Shown here: piece after piece, positions 7,936 through 16,632 of the stretch | Layout of the letters: each line of letters begins with the position of its first letter | Numbering within the stretch: position 1 is the stretch's first letter | Source: Sphingomonas turrisvirgatae | Lineage (GTDB): Bacteria; Pseudomonadota; Alphaproteobacteria; Sphingomonadales; Sphingomonadaceae | Reading direction: 5' to 3' | DNA length: 64,000 bases | Assembly: GCF_001721295.1 (NCBI RefSeq) | Contig: NZ_MDDS01000086.1 | Coordinates: forward strand, 62,001-126,000 | Translations under genes and position numbers: made by a program | Notes under the pieces: model-generated | Told to the model about the DNA's origin: nothing | The model's input: the letters and a program-made list of their open reading frames with translations, nothing else | The model's database searches: none

Positions 7936-8160
7936 CTAATGGTTCAGCTTCGCCTTGAGTTCATCGATCATCTTCGAGGCATCGGCCTTGCTCAGCCCTT
8001 CGCGGGGTGGCTCGACCTTGGCTTCCTCGCACAGCGTCGTCAGGTACGATGCCTGCGCGCCGGTCATCGGGTCATCGCCCGATACCCAATCGTCGGGATC
8101 CTTCTCGGTGTTAGACCCCGGATGCTCGTCGAGCTTGGGGTTGTGAAGCGTATCGGTCAT
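7936..8160 (-). CDS. Small DUF3072 protein
   Basis: 74 residues from ATG 8160, with AGGATGG just upstream. The sequence matches the DUF3072 pattern: an acidic N-terminus (NTEKDPDDWVSGDDPMT), then QASYLTTLCEEA and a C-terminal LSKADASKMIDELK. It is soluble, acidic and probably helical. The C-terminal half resembles a small SAP/helix-extension-helix fold. No function is established. It follows rnhB on the same strand after a 56-base gap. Confidence 0.75.
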   Translation of the reverse strand: MTDTLHNPKLDEHPGSNTEKDPDDWVSGDDPMTGAQASYLTTLCEEAKVEPPREGLSKADASKMIDELKAKLNH

Positions 8161-8216
8161 CGGTCCATCCTGATGTTCGCAAGATGTTCCAACCCGGAAG
8201 TGGCGTCGAGGTTCCG

Positions 8217-8846
8217 TCAGGCCGCCGCGACGATCGGGCCGAAGTCCAATTCCGCCTGAGCGACCGGCGCGAAGCTGCGGCGGTGGTGGGGGGTCGGGCC
8301 ATGCGTGCGCAAGGCTTCCTGATGAACCTTGGCCGCATAGCCCTTGTTCGAGCGCCAGCCATATTGCGGATGGAGCGCGTCGAGTTCTTCCATCATGCAG
8401 TCGCGGCGATGCTTGGCGACGATCGAGGCGGCGGCGATGGACAGGCACAGCGCGTCGCCGCCGACCACCGCGAGGCTCTGATGCGTCCAGTCGGGGCAGC
8501 GATTGCCGTCGACCAGCACGAAGGCGGGAGGCAAGTCGAGCGCCGCCACCGCGCGCGTCATCGCGAGCATCGTCGCCCAGAAGATATTGAGCCGGTCGAT
8601 CTCCTCGACCGTGCAGATGCCGACCCCGATGCGCGCGCAATGTAGCAGCGCATCGTGCAGCGCGGCGCGTTTGCCGGCGGTGAGCGCCTTGGAATCATCG
8701 ATGCCTTCGGGAACGCAGCGCGGGTCCAATACCACGGCGGCGGCGACCACCGGGCCTGCCAGCGGCCCCCGACCGGCCTCGTCCACGCCCGCCACCGGCC
8801 CTTTGTGGAGCCGCTTATACTTCTTCTCGAACTTGAGGTCAGGCAT
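8217..8846 (-). CDS. rnhB: Ribonuclease HII
   Basis: 209 residues. RNase HII nicks RNA-DNA hybrids 5' of single ribonucleotides, starting ribonucleotide excision repair. Catalytic carboxylates are visible in GVDEAGRGPLAGP (Asp22, Glu23) and in VLVDGN; the SIAAASIVAKHRRD segment is the family hallmark. Length is normal. It starts 5 bases after the thiD stop and is probably the fifth gene of the glmM operon. Confidence 0.95.
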   Translation of the reverse strand: MPDLKFEKKYKRLHKGPVAGVDEAGRGPLAGPVVAAAVVLDPRCVPEGIDDSKALTAGKRAALHDALLHCARIGVGICTVEEIDRLNIFWATMLAMTRAVAALDLPPAFVLVDGNRCPDWTHQSLAVVGGDALCLSIAAASIVAKHRRDCMMEELDALHPQYGWRSNKGYAAKVHQEALRTHGPTPHHRRSFAPVAQAELDFGPIVAAA

Positions 8847-8851
8847 GGCGA

Positions 8852-9622
8852 TCAGCCGTCTAACGCATCGAACGGCACGACGCCAAGCGCATGACCGATC
8901 GGGCCATGTCCCCGGCCGAGCTCCGGCGCGCTGAGAATCGCGCGCCGCACGAAGCGCACCGCGCGCTCGAACGCTTCACTGATTGGCAGGCCGGCACCAA
9001 GCCCGGCGGCAAGGGCGCTGGCAAAAGTGCAGCCCGTACCGTGCGTGTGGGCGGTTTCCAGACGCGCTCCGGTCAGTTGCGCGATCCGCGTGCCGTCAGG
9101 CGCGAACAGCTGGTCGTGCACCACGTCACCTTCGGCATGCCCGCCCTTTTCGGCAAGGTGACCGCCATGCGCCAGCACCGCGTCGCGCCCGCCGAGCGCA
9201 GCCAGTTCAGGCAGATTGGGCGTCGTGATCATGGCGATCCGCATCAGCCGCGTGAAGGCGGCGATCGTCGCCTGGTCGGCCAGGATGGATCCACTGGTGG
9301 CGATCATCACGGGATCGAACACGATCGGCACGTCAAGCGCCGCTAGCCGATCCGCCACCGCGTTTGCCACATCGGCCGATCCGATCATGCCGATCTTCAC
9401 CGCGTCCACGCCGAGATCGCTCACCACCGCGTCGATTTGCGCCAGAACCATGTCGGTCGGAACGGCATGGACGGCCGCCACGCCCAGCGTGTTCTGCGCG
9501 GTGATCGCGGTGATCGCGGTCATCGCATGGCCGCCCAGCATCGTGACGGTCTTGATATCGGCCTGGATACCGGCGCCACCGCCCGAATCCGAACCGGCGA
9601 TAATCAGGATGCGCGGGATCAT
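8852..9622 (-). CDS. thiD: Hydroxymethylpyrimidine/phosphomethylpyrimidine kinase ThiD
   Basis: 256 residues. ThiD phosphorylates HMP and HMP-P in the pyrimidine branch of thiamine synthesis, directly downstream of ThiC (coded 14 kb away). The N-terminal IAGSDSGGGAGIQAD and the C-terminal anion-hole segment HGTGCTFASALAAGL are diagnostic ribokinase-fold motifs. Its ATG overlaps the stop of the upstream reductase gene by 4 bases, so it is translationally coupled. No TPP riboswitch precedes this operon, so unlike thiC it is not obviously under TPP control. Confidence 0.94.
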   Translation of the reverse strand: MIPRILIIAGSDSGGGAGIQADIKTVTMLGGHAMTAITAITAQNTLGVAAVHAVPTDMVLAQIDAVVSDLGVDAVKIGMIGSADVANAVADRLAALDVPIVFDPVMIATSGSILADQATIAAFTRLMRIAMITTPNLPELAALGGRDAVLAHGGHLAEKGGHAEGDVVHDQLFAPDGTRIAQLTGARLETAHTHGTGCTFASALAAGLGAGLPISEAFERAVRFVRRAILSAPELGRGHGPIGHALGVVPFDALDG

Positions 9623-10494
9623 GGCAGCGGCCCACCAAGCTTGAGCAGCGTGGCGGCCATGCGGTTGAGCGGCGCATCGATCCCGTGGCGTTCGCCCAGC
9701 CGCGCGATCACGCCGTTGCGCGCATCGGCTTCGGTCTGTCGGCCAGCGAGGCGATCGGCATGGATCGAGTTCAGCGAGTCGCCCGGCGCGGCGCGATAAC
9801 CGGCAACCACGTCGTCGGGCAGCGTATCGGCGAGCCTAGCACCCTCCGCCCGACCGACCGCGACGCATTCGCGGACCAGCGCGCGCATCAATTCGGCGGC
9901 TTCTTCATCGTGCGCGATTTCCGCCGAACGCAGCGTGAGCGCGTTGATCGCGCCGGCGCAGTTGACGGCCAGCTTTGCCCAGGCGGCAGTCAGCCAGTCG
10001 TCGGTCAGGCGCAGCTCGATCGCGCTGTGGGCGAACAGCGCGGCAAAGCTTCTACCGGCGGCATCGTCGGGCACGGTCATGCTGCCCGTCCGCCGCTGAA
10101 CCACCATGCCGGGGGCGTGTCGCTCGGCGGGAATGTCGACCACCACCGGGACGACCCGCGCCCTATCGAGTTGCGGAAAGCGGCTGCGATGCTCGACCCC
10201 GTTCTGCAGGATGGCGACATGCGTGCCCGCGTCCGCCAGCCGCTCCAGCCAGCGCGATACGCCCGGCGCGTCATAGGTCTTGGTCGCGGCGATCACCCAG
10301 TCCACCGGTTGCGCGTCAGCCGGCTCGGTAAGCACCAGCGGATGTGAATCGAGCGGTCCAGCCGGCGTCTCCACGTGCAGCCGCTCGAACGGCGTCCGCG
10401 TGCACAGCGTCACGTCATGGCGCGGCTCGGCGATCAGCCACGCCGCAACGCTGGCCCCGACCGCGCCGGCGCCGACAACGGCAATCCGGGTCAA
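9619..10494 (-). CDS. Ketopantoate reductase (PanE/ApbA) family oxidoreductase
   Basis: 291 residues. The N-terminal nucleotide-binding fold begins RIAVVGAGAVGASVA (GAGAVG at 8-13). The C-terminal helical domain carries WAKLAVNCAGAINALT, where the lysine and asparagine are the conserved PanE catalytic and substrate residues, and a GDSLNSIHADRLAGR segment. PanE makes pantoate for coenzyme A. Family members also reduce other 2-keto acids, so the substrate is not certain. It overlaps thiD and the DUF1272 gene by 4 bases on each side. Confidence 0.82.
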   Translation of the reverse strand: MTRIAVVGAGAVGASVAAWLIAEPRHDVTLCTRTPFERLHVETPAGPLDSHPLVLTEPADAQPVDWVIAATKTYDAPGVSRWLERLADAGTHVAILQNGVEHRSRFPQLDRARVVPVVVDIPAERHAPGMVVQRRTGSMTVPDDAAGRSFAALFAHSAIELRLTDDWLTAAWAKLAVNCAGAINALTLRSAEIAHDEEAAELMRALVRECVAVGRAEGARLADTLPDDVVAGYRAAPGDSLNSIHADRLAGRQTEADARNGVIARLGERHGIDAPLNRMAATLLKLGGPLP

Positions 10495-10724
10495 TTGTCG
10501 TTACCGCTGAAGCGCCGCGCCGTGCTGGCCGGGTGGCGCTTCAGCGCATCGCCGACGCGCGCCGGGCGGTCGAGCAACTCACCCTCGCAATTGGGGCAGC
10601 GTTCGTCCAGCGCATCGGCGCAATCGGCGCAGAAGGTGCATTCGAACGAGCAGATGAATGCCCCGCCCTGGTTCGCAGGCAAGTCCGCGCCGCAGCGTTC
10701 GCAATCGGGCCGCATTTCGAGCAT
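10491..10724 (-). CDS. DUF1272 zinc-ribbon-like protein
   Basis: 77 residues with seven or more cysteines in pairs: CERCGADLP, CSFECTFCADCADAL and CPNCEGEL. This is the DUF1272 pattern, almost certainly a small zinc-binding module. The function is unknown. It overlaps the glmM stop by 1 base (TGATG) and the PanE-like gene by 4 bases, so it is made from the glmM transcript. Confidence 0.85.
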   Translation of the reverse strand: MLEMRPDCERCGADLPANQGGAFICSFECTFCADCADALDERCPNCEGELLDRPARVGDALKRHPASTARRFSGNDN

Positions 10725-12064
10725 CAGCCGGCGGCCTGCCGCACGGCGTCGCAGATGCGATCGACCACCGCCTCGACCTGACGGGCGTCCTCGCCCTCTG
10801 CCATCACGCGGATCACCGGTTCGGTGCCGGAGGGGCGGATGAGGATGCGGCCGGTGCCGTTCAGTTCGGCTTCGGCGTCGGCGATGGTGCGTTTGACCGC
10901 GTCGTCGTCGAGCGGCTCGCCGCCGGCGAAGCGGACGTTCTTGAGCAATTGTGGCAACGGTTCGAAGCGATGCAACACCTCGCTTGCCGGCGCGCCCGCG
11001 CGAACGATCTCGGCCAGCACCTGAAGCGCGGCGACCAGCCCGTCGCCCGTCGTCGCATAGTCCGACAGGATGATGTGGCCCGATTGCTCGCCCCCGACAT
11101 TATAGCCGGCACTGCGCATCTTTTCGAGCACATGGCGGTCCCCGACGTTCGTGCGCACCAAGCCCAGGCCCTGCGCGGCAAGATGCCGCTCCAGCCCCAG
11201 GTTCGACATGACCGTGGCGACAAGGCCCCCGCCAGCCAGCCGCCCCTGCCGCGCCCAGCCGCCGGCAATGGTCGCCATCAACTGGTCGCCGTCGATGACG
11301 CGGCCCTTTTCATCGGCGACGATCAACCGGTCGGCGTCGCCGTCCAGCGCGATGCCGATATGCGCGCCCGATGCCACCACCGTGTCGCACAGCGTCAGCG
11401 GCGCGGTCGAGCCGACCTGGTCGTTGATGTTCTTGCCGTCGGGTTCGACCCCGATCGCGATCACTTCGGCGCCCAGTTCCCACAGCGCGGACGGCGCGAC
11501 CTGATAGGCGGCGCCATTGGCGCAATCGATCACGATCTTGAGCCCGTCGAGCCGCAGATCGGCCGGGAAGGTCGATTTGGCGAAGTGGATATAGCGGCCC
11601 TTCGCGTCGTCGATCCGCTTTGCGCGGCCGATTTCGGGCGCCGGCGGCAGCGCGATCTCGCCATCGATCAGCGCCTCGATCGCTTCCTCGTCCGCATCGG
11701 ACAGCTTGTAGCCGTCCGGGCCGAACAGCTTGATGCCATTGTCGGCATAGGGATTGTGGCTGGCCGAAATCATGACGCCAAGGTCGGCGCGCATCGAATG
11801 CGTCAGCATCGCCACCGCCGGGGTCGGCATCGGCCCCAGCAGCACGACGTCCATGCCGACGCTGGTGAAGCCTGCGACCATCGCATTCTCGAGCATATAG
11901 CCCGAGAGCCGCGTATCCTTGCCGATCACCACGCGATGCTTGTGATCGCCACGCAGGAAGTGCTGGCCCGCCGCCATGCCCACCTTCATCGCCAACGCGG
12001 CGGTCATCGGGTGGGCATTGGTCCTGCCGCGAATTCCGTCGGTGCCGAAATATTTCCTTGCCAT
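10724..12064 (-). CDS. glmM: Phosphoglucosamine mutase GlmM
   Basis: 446 residues from ATG 12064, where the conserved MARKYFGTDGIRG begins; an in-frame ATG at 12124 would add 20 unconserved residues. GlmM converts glucosamine-6-phosphate to glucosamine-1-phosphate for UDP-GlcNAc, the precursor of peptidoglycan and lipid A. The phosphorylated serine is Ser102 in ISASHNP, the same number as in E. coli. The metal loop (ALDGDADR) and the C-terminal phosphate loop RPSGTEPVIRVM are intact. First gene of a probable six-gene operon. Confidence 0.96.
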   Translation of the reverse strand: MARKYFGTDGIRGRTNAHPMTAALAMKVGMAAGQHFLRGDHKHRVVIGKDTRLSGYMLENAMVAGFTSVGMDVVLLGPMPTPAVAMLTHSMRADLGVMISASHNPYADNGIKLFGPDGYKLSDADEEAIEALIDGEIALPPAPEIGRAKRIDDAKGRYIHFAKSTFPADLRLDGLKIVIDCANGAAYQVAPSALWELGAEVIAIGVEPDGKNINDQVGSTAPLTLCDTVVASGAHIGIALDGDADRLIVADEKGRVIDGDQLMATIAGGWARQGRLAGGGLVATVMSNLGLERHLAAQGLGLVRTNVGDRHVLEKMRSAGYNVGGEQSGHIILSDYATTGDGLVAALQVLAEIVRAGAPASEVLHRFEPLPQLLKNVRFAGGEPLDDDAVKRTIADAEAELNGTGRILIRPSGTEPVIRVMAEGEDARQVEAVVDRICDAVRQAAG

Positions 12065-12132
12065 ATCCTGCGCTTTGCGACCCTGTTGGATGTTCCGGGC
12101 GTTGATAGCGCCGCAATCGTTCAAGGGCGAGT

Positions 12133-13392
12133 ATGTCGCAGCCGACCCGTATTTTCCTCTCGTTGATCGCGGGCCTGGCGCTCGGCATGGCGGCCGCCGC
12201 GCTGGCGCCGCAGGGGGCGATCGCGGCCGCCGACTGGGTCCAGCCGATCGGCACGATGTGGCTGCATGCGCTGCAGATGACGATCGTGCCGCTGGTCGTG
12301 TCGCTGCTGATTACCGGCGTTGCCGCCACCGCCGAAGCGGCCAAGGCGAGCCGGCTGGCAGGGCGCGCGTTCATCATCTTCATCGCGCTGCTGTGGACTT
12401 CGTCCGCACTGGGCGGGGCGCTGACGCTAGGCTTCCTCTCCGCCTTCCCGCTTGGCACCGGCCTTGCCGAAGCGCTGCGCAATGCGCTGGGCAGCGCGCC
12501 GCCGACCGGCGAGATCCCGCCCTTTTCGGCCTTTGTCGTGGCGCTGGTACCGTCCAACCCGCTCGCTTCGGCAGTCAACGACGCGTTCCTGCCGATGATC
12601 CTGTTCACGACGGTGTTCGCCTTTGCGATCACGCGACTGCCCGATGACGAGCGGGTGCGCCTGACCGGCTTTTTCCAGGCGGTCGGCAACGCGATGCTGG
12701 TGGTCATCAACTGGGTGCTATGGCTGGGGCCGATCGGCGTCGGGGCGCTCGCCTATGTCGTCGGCGCACGCGCGGGGACGTCGGCATTCGGCGCGCTGCT
12801 TCATTATGTTGTGATCGTCTCGTCGGTCGGCGTCGTGCTCTGGCTGCTGTCGGTGCCGTTCGCCTGGGCCTTCGCCAAGGTGCCGCCGACGCGCTTCGTC
12901 CGCGCGATCATCCCTTCGCAGTCGGTGGCGGCCAGCACGCAATCCTCGCTCGCCAGCCTGCCGGCGATGCTCAAGAGCACCGAGGCGCTGGGCGTTCCGG
13001 TCGCGCGTGCCGGCGTCGTGCTGCCGCTTGCCGTGGCGCTGTTCCGATGGACCGGGCCGGCGATGAACTTCGCCGTCGCCATCTATGTCGCGCACTGGTT
13101 CGGGATCGATCTTTCCTGGGGACAGATCGCGGCCGGCTGGGCGGCGGCGGCGATCACGACGATGGGCGCGGTGGGGTTGCCGGGAACGATCAGCTTCGTC
13201 TCATCGATCGCGCCGATCGCCATCGCCATGGGCGTGCCGATCGCGCCGCTGGGCCTGCTGGTCGCGGTCGAGACGATCCCCGACATCTTCCGCACCGTCG
13301 GCAATGTCGCGATGGACGTGGGCGCGACGCGCGCGATCGCGGGCGAAGGCGGCGCGGAGAGCGAGGCGGACGAGTTGCTGAAGGCGGGCTAG
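12133..13392 (+). CDS. Dicarboxylate/amino-acid:cation symporter (DAACS family)
   Basis: 419 residues with about eight membrane segments plus hairpin-like re-entrant loops. The family core is visible in order: VPLVVSLLITGV near residue 55, ALVPSNPLASA, then the serine-rich SQSVAASTQSSLASLP hairpin, TGPAMNFAVAIYVA (matching the NMDGT region of glutamate transporters in a degenerate form) and a late glycine-rich GAVGLPGTISF segment. Substrate may be glutamate, aspartate or C4-dicarboxylates. ATG 12133 is preceded by AAGGGCGAG. Divergent from glmM with only 68 bases between starts. Confidence 0.87.
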   Translation: MSQPTRIFLSLIAGLALGMAAAALAPQGAIAAADWVQPIGTMWLHALQMTIVPLVVSLLITGVAATAEAAKASRLAGRAFIIFIALLWTSSALGGALTLGFLSAFPLGTGLAEALRNALGSAPPTGEIPPFSAFVVALVPSNPLASAVNDAFLPMILFTTVFAFAITRLPDDERVRLTGFFQAVGNAMLVVINWVLWLGPIGVGALAYVVGARAGTSAFGALLHYVVIVSSVGVVLWLLSVPFAWAFAKVPPTRFVRAIIPSQSVAASTQSSLASLPAMLKSTEALGVPVARAGVVLPLAVALFRWTGPAMNFAVAIYVAHWFGIDLSWGQIAAGWAAAAITTMGAVGLPGTISFVSSIAPIAIAMGVPIAPLGLLVAVETIPDIFRTVGNVAMDVGATRAIAGEGGAESEADELLKAG

Positions 13393-13396
13393 GCGC

Positions 13397-14743
13397 TCAC
13401 TTCATGAGCACCAGTTCCTCCGCCATGCTGGGATGCAGGGCCACGGTCTGATCGAACGCATCCTTGTGCAGACCTGCCTTGACCGCCACGGCTGCCGCCT
13501 GAAGGATCTCGGGGCTGTCCGGGCCGATCATGTGCAGCCCCAGCACCTTGCCCGAATTGGGCTCGCAGATCATCTTGTACAGCGCGCGTTCGTTGCGACC
13601 GGCAAGCACGTTCTTCATGGGGCGGAAGTCGGACGTGTAGACCTTCACCGACCCATATTTCTGCTTGGCCTGGCTCTCGGTCATGCCGACGCCGGCGATC
13701 GGCGGGTGGCTGAAGACGGCGGCGGGGATGCAGCCATAGTCTACCAGCGTCGGCTTGTCGCCGAACTCCGAATCGGCGAACGCCTGCCCTTCGCGGATCG
13801 CGACGGGGGTCAGCTGAACGCGGTTGGTCACGTCGCCCACCGCGAAGATCGAATCGACCGACGAGCGGTTGTCGTCACCGACCACCACTGCGCCCTTGTC
13901 GTCCAGCGTCACGCCCGCTTCGGCGAGGCCCAGCCCCTCGGTATTGGGCACGCGGCCCGTGGCGAACAGCACCAGGTCGACCTCGATGTCGTCATGGCCG
14001 GTCATGCCGACCTTCAGGCTGCCATCGGCCTGCTTCTCGATGCCCTTGAATTCGGCATGGAAGCGGAAGTCGATGCCCTTGGTCATGCTGATCTGCAGCA
14101 GCCGGTCGCGGATCTGCTCGTCATAGCCGCGCAGGATCACGTCGCTGCGATTGATCAGCGTGACCTTGCTGCCCAGTTCGTTGAAGATGCCGGCGAATTC
14201 GTTGGCGATATAGCCCGCGCCCGCGATCAGCACGCGCCCCGGCAAGTGATCGAGATGGAACACCTCGTTCGACGTGATGCCGTGCTCATGCCCCGGGCAT
14301 TGCGGCACGGCCGGACGCGCGCCGGTCGCGATCAGGATCTTGCCGGCGCTGACCTTGCGTCCGCTGGCCAGCGTGACTTCGTTCGGTCCGGAAACGGTCG
14401 CGCGCTCGAGCAGTACCTCGACGCCATGGCTGTCGAGCGTGCTGGTGTACGCCTTGTTGAGCCGATCGACCTCGGCAAGCACATTGTCGCGCAGCACCGT
14501 CCAGTCGAAGCTGCATTCCGGTACGTCCCAGCCGAAGCGGCGCGCGTCGTGCAGATCCTCGGCGAAATGCGCGCCATAGATCAGCAGCTTCTTGGGTACG
14601 CAGCCGCGGATGACGCAGGTGCCGCCCACGCGATATTCTTCCGCCACCGCCACCTTCGCGCCATGCGCGGCAGCGACACGCGAAGCACGCACGCCCCCCG
14701 AACCGGCACCAATGACGAATAGATCATAGTCGAATTGAGCCAT
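13397..14743 (-). CDS. gor: Glutathione-disulfide reductase
   Basis: 448 residues. This flavoenzyme uses NADPH to reduce oxidised glutathione. FAD-binding GAGSGGVRASR is at the N-terminus, the redox-active pair is in GGTCVIRGCVPKK (Cys43, Cys48), the NADPH fold is at GAGYIANEFAG with downstream basic residues, and the active-site histidine is His437 in HPSMAEE. The usual HPTAAEE is slightly changed but the His-Glu pair is kept. Last gene of the pgi group on this strand; converges on the symporter gene. Confidence 0.93.
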   Translation of the reverse strand: MAQFDYDLFVIGAGSGGVRASRVAAAHGAKVAVAEEYRVGGTCVIRGCVPKKLLIYGAHFAEDLHDARRFGWDVPECSFDWTVLRDNVLAEVDRLNKAYTSTLDSHGVEVLLERATVSGPNEVTLASGRKVSAGKILIATGARPAVPQCPGHEHGITSNEVFHLDHLPGRVLIAGAGYIANEFAGIFNELGSKVTLINRSDVILRGYDEQIRDRLLQISMTKGIDFRFHAEFKGIEKQADGSLKVGMTGHDDIEVDLVLFATGRVPNTEGLGLAEAGVTLDDKGAVVVGDDNRSSVDSIFAVGDVTNRVQLTPVAIREGQAFADSEFGDKPTLVDYGCIPAAVFSHPPIAGVGMTESQAKQKYGSVKVYTSDFRPMKNVLAGRNERALYKMICEPNSGKVLGLHMIGPDSPEILQAAAVAVKAGLHKDAFDQTVALHPSMAEELVLMK

Positions 14744-14772
14744 GAGGCGGTCCTTGAAGGGGTGAGACGGAA

Positions 14773-15075
14773 TCAGCGCTTGCGGACGAATTCGGCGCGC
14801 AACACCAACCCCTTGATGCCGTCGAACTTGCAGTCGATTTCTTGCGTGTCGCCGGTGAGGCGGATCGATTTGATCAGCGTGCCGCGTTTCAGCGTCTGGC
14901 CGGCGCCCTTGACCGTCAGGTCCTTGATCAGCGTCACCTGATCGCCGTCGGCCAGCAGGTTGCCGACCGCATCGCGCACCTCGATGACGTCATCGGATGC
15001 GGCCGAAGCCGCCAATTGCGTGGCGGGGACCCATTCGCCGCTCGCCTCGTCATAGACGTAGTCGTCGTCGCTCAT
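14773..15075 (-). CDS. PhnA/YjdM-like protein lacking the zinc ribbon
   Basis: 100 residues. The second half (DGDQVTLIKDLTVKGAG, then LKRGTLIKSIRLT and KGLVLRAEFVRKR) is the C-terminal SH3-like domain of PhnA/YjdM. The N-terminal cysteine-rich zinc ribbon of the E. coli protein is absent and replaced by a short acidic lead (SDDDYVYDEASGEWVPA). Despite the old name, no role in phosphonate metabolism should be inferred. It overlaps the pgi stop by 4 bases and precedes gor by 29 bases. Confidence 0.8.
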   Translation of the reverse strand: MSDDDYVYDEASGEWVPATQLAASAASDDVIEVRDAVGNLLADGDQVTLIKDLTVKGAGQTLKRGTLIKSIRLTGDTQEIDCKFDGIKGLVLRAEFVRKR

Positions 15076-16568
15076 CCGAAAGCCCGGCGAATGAGATCGG
15101 TGGTCGAGGGGTCGAAGTCCTGCCCGCCGCGATCGGCCGCCCTGGCCATTTCCTTGCCCAGTTCCACGCCGAACTGATCGAAGGCGTTGATGCCGAGCAG
15201 CGCGGCACTGACGAAGGTGCGATGTTCGTAAAAGGCGATCAGCGCACCCAGCGTGCGCGGGTCGAGTTCGTCGAGCAGGATCGTGGTCGAGGGGCGATCG
15301 CCGGGATAGGCGCGCGCGGGGTCATCAGCGTTGGCGCGCCCGGCCATGAGCGCCGCACCCTGTGCGAATGCATTGATCAGCAGCTGGCGATGGTGATCCT
15401 CGGCCAGCATGTCGCCCGGCTCGATCACGCCAAGAAACTCGACCGGAACCAGATGCGTGCCCTGATGCAGGAGTTGGAACACCGCATGTTGCGCGTCGGT
15501 GCCGACCCCGCCCCAGGTGATCGGTGCGCTCGCCCGGCCGAGCGGCTGGCCATCGGCGGTCACCGACTTGCCGTTGGATTCCATCTCGAGCTGCTGGAGA
15601 TAGCTCGGCAGCAGCCGCAGCCGCTCGTCATAGGCGAACACCGCGCGCGTCTCGGCATGGCGGTGCTGCGTGTAATAAAGATCGGCAAAGGCGGCGAGCG
15701 CCGGCGCGTTGCTCTTCAAATCGGTGAGGCGGAAATGCCGGTCCATCTCGGCCGCGCCGTCCAGCAGCGCCTCGAACGCGTCCCAGCCAAGCGCAATGGC
15801 GGCCGGGAAGCCGATCGACGACCAGAGCGAGTACCGCCCGCCCACGCTCTCCCCGAAGGGCAGAATGCGCGTTTCGTCCACGCCCCATTCGATCGCCTTG
15901 TCGGGCGCGGCGGTCAGCGCGATGACGCGGCCATAGGGATCCTCGACGCCATGCTCGCGCATCCAGTCGAGCGCGCTTTGCGCGTTGAGCAGCGTCTCGG
16001 TGGTGGTGAAGGTCTTTGACGCCACCGCGATGATCGTCGCGTGCGGATCGAACGAGGCGATCGCCTCCTCCAGCGCGCAGCCGTCGATGTTCGAGACGAT
16101 CGCGACGTCATAGCGTCCGCTCTCACGTCCCAGCGCGTCGATCAGCAGTTCCGGTCCCAGCGCCGACCCGCCGATGCCGATGTGCAGAACATGCGCGACC
16201 GGCCCCAGCGCCTCGCCCTCGATCGCATCGATCAGCCCGCGCATGCGAGCGTGGAAGGCGGCGGCGCGCGCGACGCTCTCGTCCGCGCCCTCGCCGCGCT
16301 CGGCGGTATGCTCAACCGCGCGGCCCTCGGTCACATTGACCACCTCGCCCGAGAACAGCGCTTCGCGCTTGCCGGCGAGGTCGGCCGCCTTGGCCAGCGC
16401 GGTGAACGCGTCGAGCGCTTGCGGGCCGAGATGCGTCTTGGAAAAGTCGAAATGAATGCCGGCAACGTCGGTGGACAGGCTGGCAAGCCGGTTTGCGTCA
16501 GCCGCGAACAAGTCCTTGAGCGGGGTGTGCGGCAATGCCTCGATCGCGGTCCAGTCGGGGGTCGTCAC
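15072..16568 (-). CDS. pgi: Glucose-6-phosphate isomerase
   Basis: 498 residues from GTG 16568, chosen because GGAGG lies 7-8 bases upstream; an upstream ATG at 16598 would add ten residues of poor quality. The enzyme interconverts glucose-6-phosphate and fructose-6-phosphate. The sugar-phosphate binding loops GIGGSALGPELL, ASKTFTTTETL and GGRYSLWSSIG are intact, and the C-terminal QLLHQGTHLVPVEF carries the catalytic histidine. Shorter than the E. coli enzyme (549), as is common in Alphaproteobacteria. Downstream of era by about 65 bases on the same strand. Confidence 0.94.
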   Translation of the reverse strand: MTTPDWTAIEALPHTPLKDLFAADANRLASLSTDVAGIHFDFSKTHLGPQALDAFTALAKAADLAGKREALFSGEVVNVTEGRAVEHTAERGEGADESVARAAAFHARMRGLIDAIEGEALGPVAHVLHIGIGGSALGPELLIDALGRESGRYDVAIVSNIDGCALEEAIASFDPHATIIAVASKTFTTTETLLNAQSALDWMREHGVEDPYGRVIALTAAPDKAIEWGVDETRILPFGESVGGRYSLWSSIGFPAAIALGWDAFEALLDGAAEMDRHFRLTDLKSNAPALAAFADLYYTQHRHAETRAVFAYDERLRLLPSYLQQLEMESNGKSVTADGQPLGRASAPITWGGVGTDAQHAVFQLLHQGTHLVPVEFLGVIEPGDMLAEDHHRQLLINAFAQGAALMAGRANADDPARAYPGDRPSTTILLDELDPRTLGALIAFYEHRTFVSAALLGINAFDQFGVELGKEMARAADRGGQDFDPSTTDLIRRAFG

Positions 16569-16632
16569 GGCCTGCCTCCATTTTGCGGTGCAGCGCATGT
16601 AGCGTGCTCACCGCCATGCCGCTAGTGACGCG

